Shown: positions 9,401 through 19,231, numbered from the stretch's first letter. The stretch is DNA of 64,000 nt from Streptomyces atratus (GCF_014648655.1 NZ_BMRN01000004.1:372001-436000), one strand, 5' to 3'. Made by a program: numbers and translations. The notes: generated from the sequence alone by a model not told the origin.

Positions 9401-12400
9401 ACATTCACACCTTCCTCCGCTTCCGGCCGGGCGAGGTCCGCTCGTGCGGGACGCAGGGCTCTGCTCATAGCGACTTCGGTCGCCCTGGTGAGTGGCGCAC
9501 TGTTGCCCGCAGCGGGCTCCGCTTCCGCCGCCGCAGGTCAGTCCAGGCCCCTCGACCGCCAGGCCGCCGCCCCGGTCAAGGAGTACGACATCACCCTGCT
9601 CACGGGCGATGTCGTGCACTACTCGGACGGTGTCGGCAAGCAGGACACCGTCACCGTGGACCGCCCCGACGGAGCGGTCGGCGGCGTGCATGTCCAACAG
9701 GCCGGCGATGATCTGTACGTACTGCCCGACGAGGCCAACTCCCTTATCGCGGCAGGCAAGTTGGACCGTCGGCTGTTCAATGTCTCGGCTCTGGCCAAGA
9801 TGGGGTACGACGACAGGAAGTCGGGCGGCATTCCGCTGATCGCCACCTACTCGGCGAGCCAGGGCCGTTCACTGCCCGCCGCCCCTCGTGGTGCTGAGAA
9901 GACCCGCACTCTGGAGAGCATCCACGGCGCCGCGTTGAAGGCCGAGAAGGACACCACCAGGGCCTTCTGGAACGACATCGCCCCTACCTCCACGGCCCGT
10001 TCGCTGGACAACGGCATCGCCAAGCTCTGGCTCGACGGCCGGGTGGAGGCCGCGCTCAAGGACTCCGTGCCGCAGGTCAACGCCCCTCAGGCATGGGCCG
10101 AGGGCTACGACGGCAAGGGCTCCACGGTCGCCGTCCTGGACACCGGTATCGACGCGACCCACCCGGACGTCAAGGACCGCATTCTCGAAACCAAGAGCTT
10201 CGTGCCGGGCGAGGAGGTCCTCGACAAGCACGGCCACGGCACGCACGTCGCCTCCACGATCGCGGGCTCCGGCGCCGCCTCGGAGGGCGTCAACAAGGGC
10301 GTCGCCCCGGGCGCCGACCTGATCATCGGAAAGGTGCTCAGCAACGAGGGCTCCGGCGCGGACTCCGGGATCATCGAAGCCATGGAGTGGGCGAAGGCCG
10401 AAGGCGCCGACGTCGTCTCCATGAGCCTCGGCTCCAGCATCCCGGACGACGGCTCCGACCCGATGTCCCAGGCCGTCGACGCGCTCTCCGCCGACGGCGG
10501 GCCGCTGTTCGTGATCGCCGCGGGCAACGCGTACGGCGCGGGCACCATCGGCTCGCCCGGTTCGGCGGAGAAGGCGCTCACCGTCGCCGCCGTCGACAAG
10601 CAGGACAACCGCGCGGGCTTCTCCTCGATGGGCCCGCTCGTCAGGTCCTACGGCCTGAAGCCCGACCTGTCCGCACCGGGTGTGGACATCAACGCTGCCG
10701 CCTCGCAGGCGGTCCCGGGCGTCAGCGGGATGTACCGGACGATGTCCGGTACATCGATGGCGACCCCGCATGTCGCGGGCGCCGCAGCCATCCTGAAACA
10801 GCGTCACCCGGACTGGTCCGGCGGGCGGATCAAGGACGCGCTGATGAGCTCGTCGAAGAAGCTCGACGCGTACACCCCGTATGAGCAGGGCACCGGTCGG
10901 CTCGATGTGAAGGCCGCGGTCGACACCACCATCGAGGCCACCGGCTCCGTCGCCGTCGCCTCCTACGACTGGCCGCACTCCGCGTCCGATCCGGTCGCCC
11001 AGCGGACCATCACGTACCGCAACACCGGTACGAAGGATGTCACCCTCGACCTGGCCACGGACACGGACGCCGATGCCTACACCCTGTCGACGAAGCAGCT
11101 GACCGTCCCGGCCGGTTCCACCGCCGATGCCGTGCTCTCGCTGGATCCGTCGAAGGTCGCGAACGACACCCGGTTCTCCGGTCAGGTCATCGCCAAGGAC
11201 GCGGCGGGCACCGTCGTCGCGCACACCGGCTTCGCCCTGAACAAGGAGCAGGAGCTGTACGACCTGACGCTCAGGCTCCGCGACCGCGACGGCAAGCCGA
11301 TGGACGGCCTGGTCGTCCTCGGCGCGCTCGGCGACCCGAACCTGGGCATCGTCCAGGTGTCGGGCGAGACCACACTGCGGCTGCCGCCGGGCAACTACAC
11401 CGCCTGGAGTTCTGTCGACATCGCCGGTGACCGCCCCGACTCGAAGGCCGTGGCTTTCCTCGCCGCCCCCGAGACGATCCTCGACAAGGCGGCCACGGTC
11501 ACCCTCGACGCGTCCAAGGCCCGCAAGGTCAGCGTGCGGACGCCGAAGGAGACCGAGACCCGACAGCTGCGATATGACATGGCACGTACCGCACCGGACG
11601 GCACAGTCCAGCGCGACGCGTACCAGATCCCGTTGACCTACGACCAGCTGTGGGCCAGCCCCACCAAGAAGGTCACACAGGGCAGTTTCTCCTTCCTGAC
11701 CCGCTGGCGGCAGGGCGAGAAGCAGCTGGACGTGTCGGCCGAGGGCCGTGATGTGCCGGTCTTCCCGCAGGGTGGTGCGGCCATCGCCGAGAGCGGCGAG
11801 AAGAAGCTGGCCGGCGTCTTCGCGGGCAACGGCGCCGTGGCCGACTACGAGGGTCTGAACGTCAAGGGCAAGGCCGTAGTCATCCGCAGCAGCGACTCGG
11901 TCGCTCCCGCCGACCGGCTCGCCAACGCGGTGGCCGCGGGCGCCGGGGCACTGTTCGTCGTCAACGACGGCGACGGCGTCCTGATGGAGAGCTACACCCC
12001 CTATGGGACCAAGGGCACCATCCCGGTCGCCTCGGTCCAGCGCCTGGCGGGCGAGGACCTGATCAAGTCCGTCCAGCGCGGTGCGAAGCTGACGATCGAT
12101 CAGCATCGTTTCGCCCGCTACGTGTACGACCTTGTCGACCGCCACGACGGCGTAGTCCCGGACCGCTCGCTGGCGTTCGCTCCGTCGACCGGTCAGCTGG
12201 CGAAGGTGGAGAACACCTTCTACGGTCACAAGGACGTGCTCGGCGGTGGCTTCCGCTACGACATCCCGGACTACGGCCCGGGTCTCGGCTTCGAGGAGTA
12301 CGAGAAGTTCCCCGGCACCCGCGAGGAGTGGGTCAACCCGCTTCCGGGCGCCTCCTTCTGGTACGAGAACCACTCGGTCCTCAACTCCGCCGAGACGGGA

Positions 12401-13156
12401 TTCGCGCACGAGATGCGCAGCGGCGACCTGGACTACAAGGCGGGCCGCACCTACTCCGCAGAGTGGTTCGCGCCGATCTCCCGCCCGCGTCTGGGCACCG
12501 GCTACTGGGGTCCGTTCCGCTCCGTCTACAACGATATCCAGTTCAACTTCACTCCGTGGACCGACTCGGGCGCGGGCCACTCGGGCGCCATGCCGGAGGA
12601 CGAGTACGACACCACCAGCACCGCCTTCTACCAGGGCGACACGCTGATCAAGAAGGTCAAGGGCCGGGCAGGCTTCGCCTGGGACGTGTCCGCCGAGAAG
12701 CTGCCGTATCGCTTCGTGCTCGACGCCACCCGGGACGGCGACGTGTGGAAGACCTCCACCCGTACGCACACCGAGTGGAACTTCGTCTCGGGTGCCATGG
12801 ACGAGAACGGTCCCTTCCAGGCCGACTTGCCGTTGCTGCAGCTGGACTACAGGGTCGACACCGACCTTGCCGGTGACGTCGAGGCCGGCCGGTGGACCGA
12901 GATCGGTCTCACCTCCGGTACGCAGGAGTGGATGGACGGTGCCGTGAAGGCGAAGAAGGCGTCGCTGTCGGTCAGCTACGACGAAGGCAAGAGCTGGAAC
13001 GCCGTGGAGCTGCGCAAGACTTCCGAGGGCAACTGGACCGCTCGGTTCAAGACCCCCGAGAAGGCCGGCGGCTTCGTCTCGATCAAGGCGCACTCCGAGG
13101 CCGGGGACGGGCTCGGCATCGATCAGGAGATCATTCGGGCGTTCGGCCTGAAGTGA
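9398..13156 (+). CDS. large secreted subtilisin-like serine protease (S8 family)
   Basis: A 1252-residue extracellular protease. A twin-Arg-rich then hydrophobic Ala-rich signal peptide spans about residues 1-45, followed by a propeptide to about residue 235. The catalytic triad is complete: D248 in AVLDTGID, H280 in GHGTHVAS and S453 in GTSMATPHVAG. The oxyanion Asn lies in FVIAAGN. After the catalytic domain come beta-rich modules and a protease-associated (PA) domain around residues 810-900 (VVIRSSD...AGALFVVNDGD). Further beta-sandwich-like segments run to the end. The gene stands alone and ends 20 bp before a perfect terminator hairpin. No ribosome site is visible, so translation may be leaderless. 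Confidence 0.93.
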   Translation: MTFTPSSASGRARSARAGRRALLIATSVALVSGALLPAAGSASAAAGQSRPLDRQAAAPVKEYDITLLTGDVVHYSDGVGKQDTVTVDRPDGAVGGVHVQQAGDDLYVLPDEANSLIAAGKLDRRLFNVSALAKMGYDDRKSGGIPLIATYSASQGRSLPAAPRGAEKTRTLESIHGAALKAEKDTTRAFWNDIAPTSTARSLDNGIAKLWLDGRVEAALKDSVPQVNAPQAWAEGYDGKGSTVAVLDTGIDATHPDVKDRILETKSFVPGEEVLDKHGHGTHVASTIAGSGAASEGVNKGVAPGADLIIGKVLSNEGSGADSGIIEAMEWAKAEGADVVSMSLGSSIPDDGSDPMSQAVDALSADGGPLFVIAAGNAYGAGTIGSPGSAEKALTVAAVDKQDNRAGFSSMGPLVRSYGLKPDLSAPGVDINAAASQAVPGVSGMYRTMSGTSMATPHVAGAAAILKQRHPDWSGGRIKDALMSSSKKLDAYTPYEQGTGRLDVKAAVDTTIEATGSVAVASYDWPHSASDPVAQRTITYRNTGTKDVTLDLATDTDADAYTLSTKQLTVPAGSTADAVLSLDPSKVANDTRFSGQVIAKDAAGTVVAHTGFALNKEQELYDLTLRLRDRDGKPMDGLVVLGALGDPNLGIVQVSGETTLRLPPGNYTAWSSVDIAGDRPDSKAVAFLAAPETILDKAATVTLDASKARKVSVRTPKETETRQLRYDMARTAPDGTVQRDAYQIPLTYDQLWASPTKKVTQGSFSFLTRWRQGEKQLDVSAEGRDVPVFPQGGAAIAESGEKKLAGVFAGNGAVADYEGLNVKGKAVVIRSSDSVAPADRLANAVAAGAGALFVVNDGDGVLMESYTPYGTKGTIPVASVQRLAGEDLIKSVQRGAKLTIDQHRFARYVYDLVDRHDGVVPDRSLAFAPSTGQLAKVENTFYGHKDVLGGGFRYDIPDYGPGLGFEEYEKFPGTREEWVNPLPGASFWYENHSVLNSAETGFAHEMRSGDLDYKAGRTYSAEWFAPISRPRLGTGYWGPFRSVYNDIQFNFTPWTDSGAGHSGAMPEDEYDTTSTAFYQGDTLIKKVKGRAGFAWDVSAEKLPYRFVLDATRDGDVWKTSTRTHTEWNFVSGAMDENGPFQADLPLLQLDYRVDTDLAGDVEAGRWTEIGLTSGTQEWMDGAVKAKKASLSVSYDEGKSWNAVELRKTSEGNWTARFKTPEKAGGFVSIKAHSEAGDGLGIDQEIIRAFGLK

Positions 13157-13176
13157 CCTTCTGAGGACCGCGCTTG

Positions 13177-13216
13177 AGGCGGCCGCACACCCCCGAGCGG
13201 GGGTGTGCGGCCGCCT
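13177..13216 (+). terminator. intrinsic terminator hairpin after the protease gene
   Basis: A perfect 18-bp stem (13177-13194 with 13199-13216) closed by the tetraloop GAGC, 20 bp after the protease stop codon. No long U tract follows (CTCT), as is common for GC-rich actinobacterial terminators. Confidence 0.85.
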
Positions 13217-13407
13217 CTCTAGTCGACTGGCACGGTTCCCCGAAGTGGAAGTGACGGACCATCACCATGACGTGCACCGACGGGGTTTCTCCCATCTGAG
13301 CCGGGGGCTTGCCCCATGGCCGCCCCGGACGCGCCTGGATAGCCTGCGCCGAGCACCGGCCCCGAGCGGGCCGGAGACCAGGCCGATCGGGATCCAGGGG
13401 GAGATTC

Positions 13408-14136
13408 ATGCGTCACCGGCTCAGGGCGTTCATGACGGCAACGATGGGGGGAAGCGGTCTGATCGGGTTCGGCGCATGCGGCCTGATCGACTGGAACACC
13501 TTCGAGGACGACGCCCATGTGTCGCAGAAGATCACCTCCGTCCGGCTGGATCTCGGCTCCGGCCGGGTGAATCTGCGGGGCGTGGCGAAAACCGCCGACG
13601 TGTCCCTGCAGCGCTCGGTCCGCTACCGGGGGGACAAGCCCGAAGGCGCGTCGCACCGGGTCGAGAACGGCGTCCTGGTGCTGAGCGGCTGCGGCAGCCG
13701 GTGCTCGGTGTCCTACACCGTCGAGGTGCCCGAGGGCCTCCCGGTCTCCGGCCGGACGTCGTCCGGATCCGTGGTCCTGGCCCGAGTGGGGCCGGTGAAC
13801 GTGACCACGCACTCCGGACGGATCGAGCTGGACGGAGTGACCGGCCCGGCCGATGTGCACACCTCCAACGGCCGGATCGAGAGGCATGGACTGGCCGGTC
13901 CCGTCCGGGCCAGGACCTCCAACGGCCGGATCGAACTGACCCCGGTGAACCCGCAGGATGTCCGGGCCAGGACATCCAACGGGGCCATCGTCATCACTGC
14001 GCCGACGGGCCGGTACGCGGTCGTCGCCAGTACTCACCACGGTCACAAGGACATCGGCATCGCCAACGACCCGGCAGGCGACCACAAGATCGATCTGGCC
14101 ACCACCAACGGTTCCATCACGGTCAGGAACGGCTGA
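13408..14136 (+). CDS. DUF4097-type beta-repeat protein, probable lipoprotein
   Basis: A 242-residue protein. The N-terminus is basic, then hydrophobic, and ends in GFGAC, a poor but possible lipobox. Short beta-repeat units around TSNGRIE/TTHSGRIE/TTNGSIT occur from about residue 120 to the end, which is the pattern of DUF4097 (putative adhesin) proteins that form a beta-helix-like surface. It is most likely tethered outside the membrane; the function is unknown. The ATG at 13408 is preceded by GGGGGAGATTC, a strong ribosome site. Its last 14 bases overlap the 3-prime end of the convergent MFS gene. Confidence 0.8.
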   Translation: MRHRLRAFMTATMGGSGLIGFGACGLIDWNTFEDDAHVSQKITSVRLDLGSGRVNLRGVAKTADVSLQRSVRYRGDKPEGASHRVENGVLVLSGCGSRCSVSYTVEVPEGLPVSGRTSSGSVVLARVGPVNVTTHSGRIELDGVTGPADVHTSNGRIERHGLAGPVRARTSNGRIELTPVNPQDVRARTSNGAIVITAPTGRYAVVASTHHGHKDIGIANDPAGDHKIDLATTNGSITVRNG

Positions 14137-15355
14137 TCGCGCCGCGCGCCACCGCAGCCGCACACAGCAGCGCAGGGACTGCCGCGACCGCGAAGCAGAC
14201 AGCCGGCGGCAGTCGGTCCACCAGCAGACCCACTGCCGCGGTGCCCGCCGAGGACCCGGCATTGACCGCGGTATTGACCCATGCACCCGCCTGTGTGCGG
14301 CTGTCCGCGCCCACGGACTCGTCCGCGACGAGATACGCGGTGGTCAACGCCGGGGCGACGAAAACCCCGGCGGCTGTGACCATCGCGACCAGTACGTACA
14401 CATTGGGCGACATCCCGGCCACGACCATCGCCACACCGAGACCGGCGGCCGGCACCGGCAGCCGCACCCGGTTCGGCGTACGCCATGAGACGGCACCGTA
14501 GGCGAGCCCACCGACCGCGCTTCCGGCGGAGAGTGCGGCCAGCACCCACGCCACCGCCGTGCCCCGGTGATGCTGCTCGGTGAACGCCACCACCAGCAGA
14601 TCCAGCGCCCCCAGACACAGCCCCACGGCGGCTGCCGCGATCGCGGCGTGCCGCAATCCGACGATGCCGAGCAACCGCTGTCTGCGAGGCGTGTCCTGTG
14701 ACGCAGCGGTCTTCTCCGTCGGCGGTGGCGCGCCGATACCGCGCACCGCGGGTGAGGACACCAATGCCGACGCGCCCACCAGCACGAGTGCGGCACTGAT
14801 CGCGACACCTGCTGCGGGGACGGTGAACCTCATGACCAGACCCACGAGCAAAGGCCCGGTGACGAACAGCAGTTCCTCGGCGACACCGTCCAGGCTGTAC
14901 GCGCGCTGCAACAGCTCACGGTCGGGAACGAGGCTGCTCCACAGGGTCCGCATCACCGGTCCAAGCGGCGGGGTGCAGGCGCCTGCCGTCACGGCAAGCG
15001 CCCCCAGCAGGAACGAGGAAGCCCCCGGCCGCCAGGTCACGTAGGCCAGGGCGGCGAGCAGCGCGGCGTAGACACCGGCCATCGGTGGCAGTGCCCGCCG
15101 CGGCCCGTACCGGTCGATCAGCGTGGCACGGGCGGGGGAGAGGAAGACACTGGTCGCCCCGAACAGAGCCATGACGGCGCCCGCGACGGAGTACGAGCCG
15201 GTGGCGTCCTTCACCGCCAGCATCAGGGAGAGGGAGACCATCCCGTACGAGAGCCGCCCCAACAGAGCGGCACCGAAGGTGCGGGAGGCGTGAGGGGTAC
15301 GCAGGACGGTGGCGTACGAAGGGGCGTGCGCGGGCGCGGGTGACGGCGAAAGCAT
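14123..15355 (-). CDS. MFS transporter, drug-efflux type
   Basis: A 410-residue membrane protein with about 12 hydrophobic segments. It has a conserved loop after helix 2 (LIDRYGPRRALPPMAG), which is the major facilitator pattern, and a central hydrophilic loop (PPPTEKTAASQDTPRRQR). The start at 15355 (MLSPSPAP) was chosen over an ATG 57 bp upstream because GAGGAA lies nine bases before it. The substrate cannot be predicted; export of a small molecule is likely. It is convergent with, and overlaps by 14 bp, the DUF4097 gene. Confidence 0.85.
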   Translation of the reverse strand: MLSPSPAPAHAPSYATVLRTPHASRTFGAALLGRLSYGMVSLSLMLAVKDATGSYSVAGAVMALFGATSVFLSPARATLIDRYGPRRALPPMAGVYAALLAALAYVTWRPGASSFLLGALAVTAGACTPPLGPVMRTLWSSLVPDRELLQRAYSLDGVAEELLFVTGPLLVGLVMRFTVPAAGVAISAALVLVGASALVSSPAVRGIGAPPPTEKTAASQDTPRRQRLLGIVGLRHAAIAAAAVGLCLGALDLLVVAFTEQHHRGTAVAWVLAALSAGSAVGGLAYGAVSWRTPNRVRLPVPAAGLGVAMVVAGMSPNVYVLVAMVTAAGVFVAPALTTAYLVADESVGADSRTQAGAWVNTAVNAGSSAGTAAVGLLVDRLPPAVCFAVAAVPALLCAAAVARGAISRS

Positions 15356-15587
15356 GAGGACGTTCCTCGTGAGGGCAGCGCGGCATGCGGCGCTGCGGGC
15401 ATGCGGGGACACCGAAGTGCCGCACCCGGCGGGACGGGGTGCGGTCAGTACGGGGTCCTACGCACGGGAGAGGAACATGTCGGCCAACTTATCAGGGTGG
15501 GAAGCGTGTTGTGGAGGGTCGATTCAGGGCCGCATCGGTCAAAAATTGCTGTGAGGTGTGACAGCGCATCGAGTAGCCTCGGCGCCC

Positions 15588-16103
15588 ATGTCGCCCTCCC
15601 CTTCACGTAATCGCCCTGCCTACGACGCGGACGAGCGAACTCAGCTCGTCGGCTGGCTCGACATGCAACGAGCGGTCGCCCGCTGGAAGTGCGAAGGGCT
15701 TTCCGAGACCGACGCCCATCGGTCCGTTCTGCCGACCTCGCCCCATATGACGGTGGCGGGTGTCATGTCACACCTTCGATGGGTCGAGCACCTCTGGTAC
15801 GAGGTCGTCCTGCTGGGCCGCCCCGCCGTGGGGCCCAGGTTCGACGGGCCCGAGGACGGCGACATGAGGGTCGAAGGCGTCCCGCTCGCAGAGCTCCTCG
15901 ACAGCTACGACCGGCAGATCGCGGTCTCGAACGAGATCGTTGCGGCGAAGTCGCTCGACGACGTGGGTCGGCACCCGGACTTCGACGCCTCGGCCGCGAG
16001 CGTGCGCTGGATCACGTTCCACATGATCGAGGAGACTGCCCGGCACGCGGGCCATCTGGACGCCATCAGGGAGATCCTGGACGGCGAGAAGGGCTACTAC
16101 TGA
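15588..16103 (+). CDS. DinB/DUF664-family protein
   Basis: A 171-residue four-helix-bundle protein of the DinB/DUF664 type. The helices carry metal-ligand-like histidines in MSHLRWVEHLWYE and HMIEETARHAGHLD. Family members bind a divalent metal, and some are thiol-dependent (mycothiol) transferases. The precise reaction is unknown here. The ATG at 15588 was chosen because the MSPSPSRN N-terminus is typical and the upstream extension has no similarity. It appears to be monocistronic. Confidence 0.85.
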   Translation: MSPSPSRNRPAYDADERTQLVGWLDMQRAVARWKCEGLSETDAHRSVLPTSPHMTVAGVMSHLRWVEHLWYEVVLLGRPAVGPRFDGPEDGDMRVEGVPLAELLDSYDRQIAVSNEIVAAKSLDDVGRHPDFDASAASVRWITFHMIEETARHAGHLDAIREILDGEKGYY

Positions 16104-16251
16104 CCCGGCTCCCGTCGCCTCGTCCGCCTCATCCGATGATGTCGGCAGCGGCTGCCCGCGGCTGCTCGGGCCGTACCGACTCTCACACCGAGTCCCCCTC
16201 TGTTGGCCCGGACGCCAATCGGTCGGAGTACCGGTCTGATGGAATCAATGC

Positions 16252-16929
16252 ATGACGAAGCTGCTGCACCGAGTCTTCCATGCCCTCGACCGCTTCCATG
16301 CCGCCCACCCCTGGGACCACAACGCCCACTACCACCGGTGGATTCTGCGGCAGCTCCCCAGCGGATGCGACAGCGCCCTGGACGTCGGCTCCGGCAGCGG
16401 AGAACTGGCCCGGCTCCTGGCGACACGGGTGAAGACGGTGCACGGAATCGACTCGGACCCGGACATCGTGGCGAGGGCCGGTGAACCGACCGTCCCGGCC
16501 GCTCCGGTGACCTTCACCGTCGCGGACGCGCCCGCCGGGATGCCGCCCGGCCCGTACGACGTGATCACCTGCGTCGCCACCGTCCACCATCTGCCGTTCA
16601 CCGAAGCTCTCACCCGCTTCCGCGAGCATCTGGCGCCCGGCGGAACCCTGGTGGTGGTCGGCCTCTCCCGCGAGGAAACCCTCGGGGATCACCTGCTGAG
16701 TCTCGCCTCCATTCCGCTGAATGCCGCCATGGCCCTGATCAAGAACAAGGGGCGCAGGGCGCCGCGCCCCGACTCGATGACCGCCAGGACCCGGCCGGCG
16801 GAGATGACCTTCTCCGACATCGTTCGCGAAGCGCGTCAGGTGCTGCCGGGCGTGCGGCTCAGGCGTCGACTGTTCTGGCGCTACACACTCGTATGGCGCG
16901 ACGGCTCCGGTGAGAGAGGGCTGCGATGA
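16252..16929 (+). CDS. class I SAM-dependent methyltransferase
   Basis: A 225-residue cytoplasmic methyltransferase. Motif I is ALDVGSGSGELARLL (about residues 43-57), followed by the acidic post-motif GIDSDPDIV and the motif around PYDVITCVATVHHLPF. The substrate is unknown. Its stop codon TGA at 16927-16929 overlaps an ATG (ATGA) and lies inside a perfect 23-bp tandem duplication. This suggests that it was once translationally coupled to the following dihydrofolate-reductase-like gene, now a pseudogene. Confidence 0.88.
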   Translation: MTKLLHRVFHALDRFHAAHPWDHNAHYHRWILRQLPSGCDSALDVGSGSGELARLLATRVKTVHGIDSDPDIVARAGEPTVPAAPVTFTVADAPAGMPPGPYDVITCVATVHHLPFTEALTRFREHLAPGGTLVVVGLSREETLGDHLLSLASIPLNAAMALIKNKGRRAPRPDSMTARTRPAEMTFSDIVREARQVLPGVRLRRRLFWRYTLVWRDGSGERGLR

Positions 16930-16956
16930 GAAATGAGAGAGGGCTGCGATGAGAAA
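16911..16956. repeat. perfect 23-bp tandem duplication at a gene junction
   Basis: Two identical 23-bp units, 16911-16933 and 16934-16956, each containing GAGAGAGGGCTGCGATGAG. The duplicated unit contains the methyltransferase stop/ATG overlap. Copy one gives an ATG that runs into a stop after eight codons, and copy two carries the ATG of the pseudogene. Confidence 0.95.
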
Positions 16957-17472
16957 GATCATCCTGATGATGTCGATGTCCCTCGACGGCTTCGTCGAGG
17001 GACCCGACCGTGGGTGGCTTTCTGGACGGGCGTGTGACATATCAGCTCATGGCTGAGCTCCGGCCGACCGCCGACTCCGACCCCTCAAGTACCGGTCCCA
17101 TGGAGGAGTTTGCCGCCATCTGGCGGGACATGCCCGAGGTCGTGTTCTCCCGGACCCTGGAGCGGGCCGACTGGAACACCACCCTCATGAGGGAGGTCGA
17201 CGTCGACGAGATCACGGCTCTCAAGGCCCGGCCCGGCGGAGATCTGTCGCTCGGCGGCGCCGATCTCGCCGCGTCCTTCATGCGGCACGACCTGATCGAC
17301 GAGTACCGCATCCATGTCCATCCATGTCCATCCGGTCCTCATCGGACGAGGTAAGCCCCTGTTCCCGACCTCGGATGCCCGGACGGATCTCCAACTGGCC
17401 GAGACCCGCACCTTCGGCAACGGGGTCGTGCTCCTCCGCTACGATCGCCCGGCGGCTGCTCCACCGGGATGA
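16949..17472 (+). pseudogene. broken RibD C-terminal/dihydrofolate-reductase-like protein
   Basis: The reading begins MRKIILMMSMSLDGFVEGPD, the usual N-terminus of the RibD_C/DHFR-like family. It then loses a segment of roughly 25-30 residues and shifts frame to GGFLDGRVTYQLMAE, from about 17010. A second break is a perfect 10-bp duplication (TCCATGTCCA at 17311-17320 and 17321-17330), after which VLIGRGKPLFP and the rest continue in another frame to a TGA at 17470-17472. Three frames are therefore needed to read one gene. The ancestral product was probably a small NADPH-dependent reductase. Confidence 0.85.
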
Positions 17473-17577
17473 ACTCCTCGAGCCCACGGTGGCAAGACCG
17501 CTGCATTGCCGGGCCATACGGGGAGCCCTCCCCGTATAACTGCCGAACCGTCGCGAGATCTCACGAAAGGACCGGCG

Positions 17578-18003
17578 ATGACGCTCGGAGTCGAGGACCG
17601 CCTGGCCATCCATGAACTGATCGCCCTGCACTGGCATCTGATCGATGACGGTGAACTCGACCGACTGGACGAGCTGTTCACCGCCGACGTCGTCTACGAC
17701 GCCTCTGACCTGGGCCACGGATCGATGCACGGGCTGGAGGCCTTCCGGGACACGGCCAGGGCGATGGGGCAACGCGGCCCCGTCAGTCACCACGTCACCA
17801 ATGTCGTCCTCACCGAGGTCGGTGACGATCAGGTGCGTGCCCGGTCCAAGGGGATCGGCATCAAGGCGGACGGTACGAGCGGAAGTGTGATGTACGAGGA
17901 CGTGATCGTGCGCGGTGAGAACGGGTGGCGCATCAACCGTCGCAAGGTCGCCGTACGGCGCGCGCCGACCGGTGCGAATGACGCGAACGAGCGGCCCGAA
18001 TGA
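17578..18003 (+). CDS. SnoaL-like/NTF2-fold protein
   Basis: A 141-residue small alpha+beta barrel protein. The sequence DRLAIHELIALHWHLIDDGELDRLDELF matches the N-terminal helices of the SnoaL_4 group, followed by VVYDASDLG and a C-terminal GWRINRRKV strand. Family members include dehydratases, isomerases and non-catalytic binding proteins, so no reaction is assigned. The ATG at 17578 follows GAAAGGACC. It converges with the glycerol operon at a shared terminator. Confidence 0.8.
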   Translation: MTLGVEDRLAIHELIALHWHLIDDGELDRLDELFTADVVYDASDLGHGSMHGLEAFRDTARAMGQRGPVSHHVTNVVLTEVGDDQVRARSKGIGIKADGTSGSVMYEDVIVRGENGWRINRRKVAVRRAPTGANDANERPE

Positions 18004-18037
18004 CATGTCACATGTCCCCGGATGCCTGGGCGGCTGC

Positions 18038-18072
18038 TGACGGCGCCCCTGCAGCCCGCAGGGGCGCCGTCA
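18038..18072. terminator. bidirectional terminator between convergent units
   Basis: A perfect 15-bp stem (18038-18052 with 18058-18072) and a five-base loop AGCCC. It sits between the SnoaL-like gene and the end of the minus-strand glycerol operon, so it can serve both. Confidence 0.85.
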
Positions 18073-18091
18073 ACGGATTCCGGGCGACGCG

Positions 18092-19231
18092 TCAGGCGTT
18101 CAGCATCCCCGACGTGTCGATGACCTGGCGGATCGCCCGGCCCGAAGCCAGCTCCTCCATCGCCGCGTTGATGTCGGCCAGCGGAAGCGTGCCCGTGTGC
18201 ATCTGCTCCACCGGCATCAGGCCCGCCCGCCACAGGTCCAGGAACCTGGGAATGTCACGGCGCGGGACCGCGTCGCCCATGTACGAGCCCAGCAGGGACT
18301 TGCCCTCGCCCGCGAACGCCAGGGCCGGGACCTCCAGCACCCGGTCGGGGGCGGGGAGGCCCACCGAGACGACCCTGCCGCCCCGGGCCACGACCGTCAG
18401 GCATTCAGCCATGACCTTGGGGCTGCCTACCGCCTCAATTGCCGACTCGGCGCCACCGGAAGTGAGTTCGCGGACCGCCTCGATCGCGTCGCCGGGGGCG
18501 TACGTATGCGTCGCACCCAGCCGGACGGCCAGGTCGCGTTTCTCCTGGACCGGGTCGACCGCGATGATCGGATACGCCCCTGCCGCGCGGGCGCCCAGGA
18601 CCGCGGAGAGGCCCACGCCGCCCAGGCCGTAGACCACCGTCGACTGGCCGGGGCGCAGGGCCGCCGTGTTGATGACGGCACCGGCGCCCGTCAGGACCGC
18701 GCAGCCGAACATCGAAGCGACCGTGAACGGGATGTCCTTGGGGATCGGTACCACCGACTCCTGGGCCAGCACCGCGTGTTCGGAGAACGCGGAGACACCC
18801 AACTGGTGGTGGACCGGGTTGCCGGAGGCGTCGGTCAGCAGCGACGGGCCGTGCAGCAGCGCGCCCGAGCCGTTCGCCGCAGCTGCCTGCGCGCACAGGG
18901 CCGGGCGGCCCGCCGCGCAGTCGCCGCAGAAACCGCAGCTGGGCACGAAGACGAGGGCCACATGGTCGCCGGGGGAGACACGGCCGACGCCCGGTCCGGT
19001 CTCCTGGACGACGCCCACCGCCTCGTGACCCAGGGCCATCGGCAGCGGGCGGACCCGGTCGCCGTTGACCACCGAGAGGTCCGAGTGGCAGAGCGAGGCG
19101 GCCGCGATACGGACCAGCACCTCGCCCTCGCGCGGGGCGCCCAGCTCCAGCTCCTCCACCTCGACCGGGCGGGTTTTGGAGTAGGGGCGGGCCGTCGATA
19201 TCCCGCGCAGGACCACCGCACGGGTTTTCAC
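18092..19231 (-). CDS. zinc-dependent alcohol dehydrogenase (MDR family)
   Basis: A 379-residue medium-chain dehydrogenase. The catalytic zinc ligands are C48 (SLCHSD) and H69 (GHEAVG). The structural zinc site is CGFCGDCAAGRPALC, and the nucleotide fold is VVYGLGGVGLSAVLGA. It interconverts an alcohol and an aldehyde with NAD(P). As the last gene of the glycerol-type operon it may oxidise glycerol-derived alcohols or a fatty alcohol released from a glycerol ether, but that is inference. Its ATG overlaps the upstream ABM gene by 4 bp (ATGA, 19228-19231), which indicates translational coupling. Confidence 0.9.
   Translation of the reverse strand: MKTRAVVLRGISTARPYSKTRPVEVEELELGAPREGEVLVRIAAASLCHSDLSVVNGDRVRPLPMALGHEAVGVVQETGPGVGRVSPGDHVALVFVPSCGFCGDCAAGRPALCAQAAAANGSGALLHGPSLLTDASGNPVHHQLGVSAFSEHAVLAQESVVPIPKDIPFTVASMFGCAVLTGAGAVINTAALRPGQSTVVYGLGGVGLSAVLGARAAGAYPIIAVDPVQEKRDLAVRLGATHTYAPGDAIEAVRELTSGGAESAIEAVGSPKVMAECLTVVARGGRVVSVGLPAPDRVLEVPALAFAGEGKSLLGSYMGDAVPRRDIPRFLDLWRAGLMPVEQMHTGTLPLADINAAMEELASGRAIRQVIDTSGMLNA

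Noticed and set aside
9869..13093. A very long open frame on the minus strand opposite the subtilisin gene
   Set aside because: Such antisense frames are expected in high-GC DNA. Its translation is low-complexity Arg/Gly/Val/Asp-rich and matches no family, while the plus strand encodes a complete protease.
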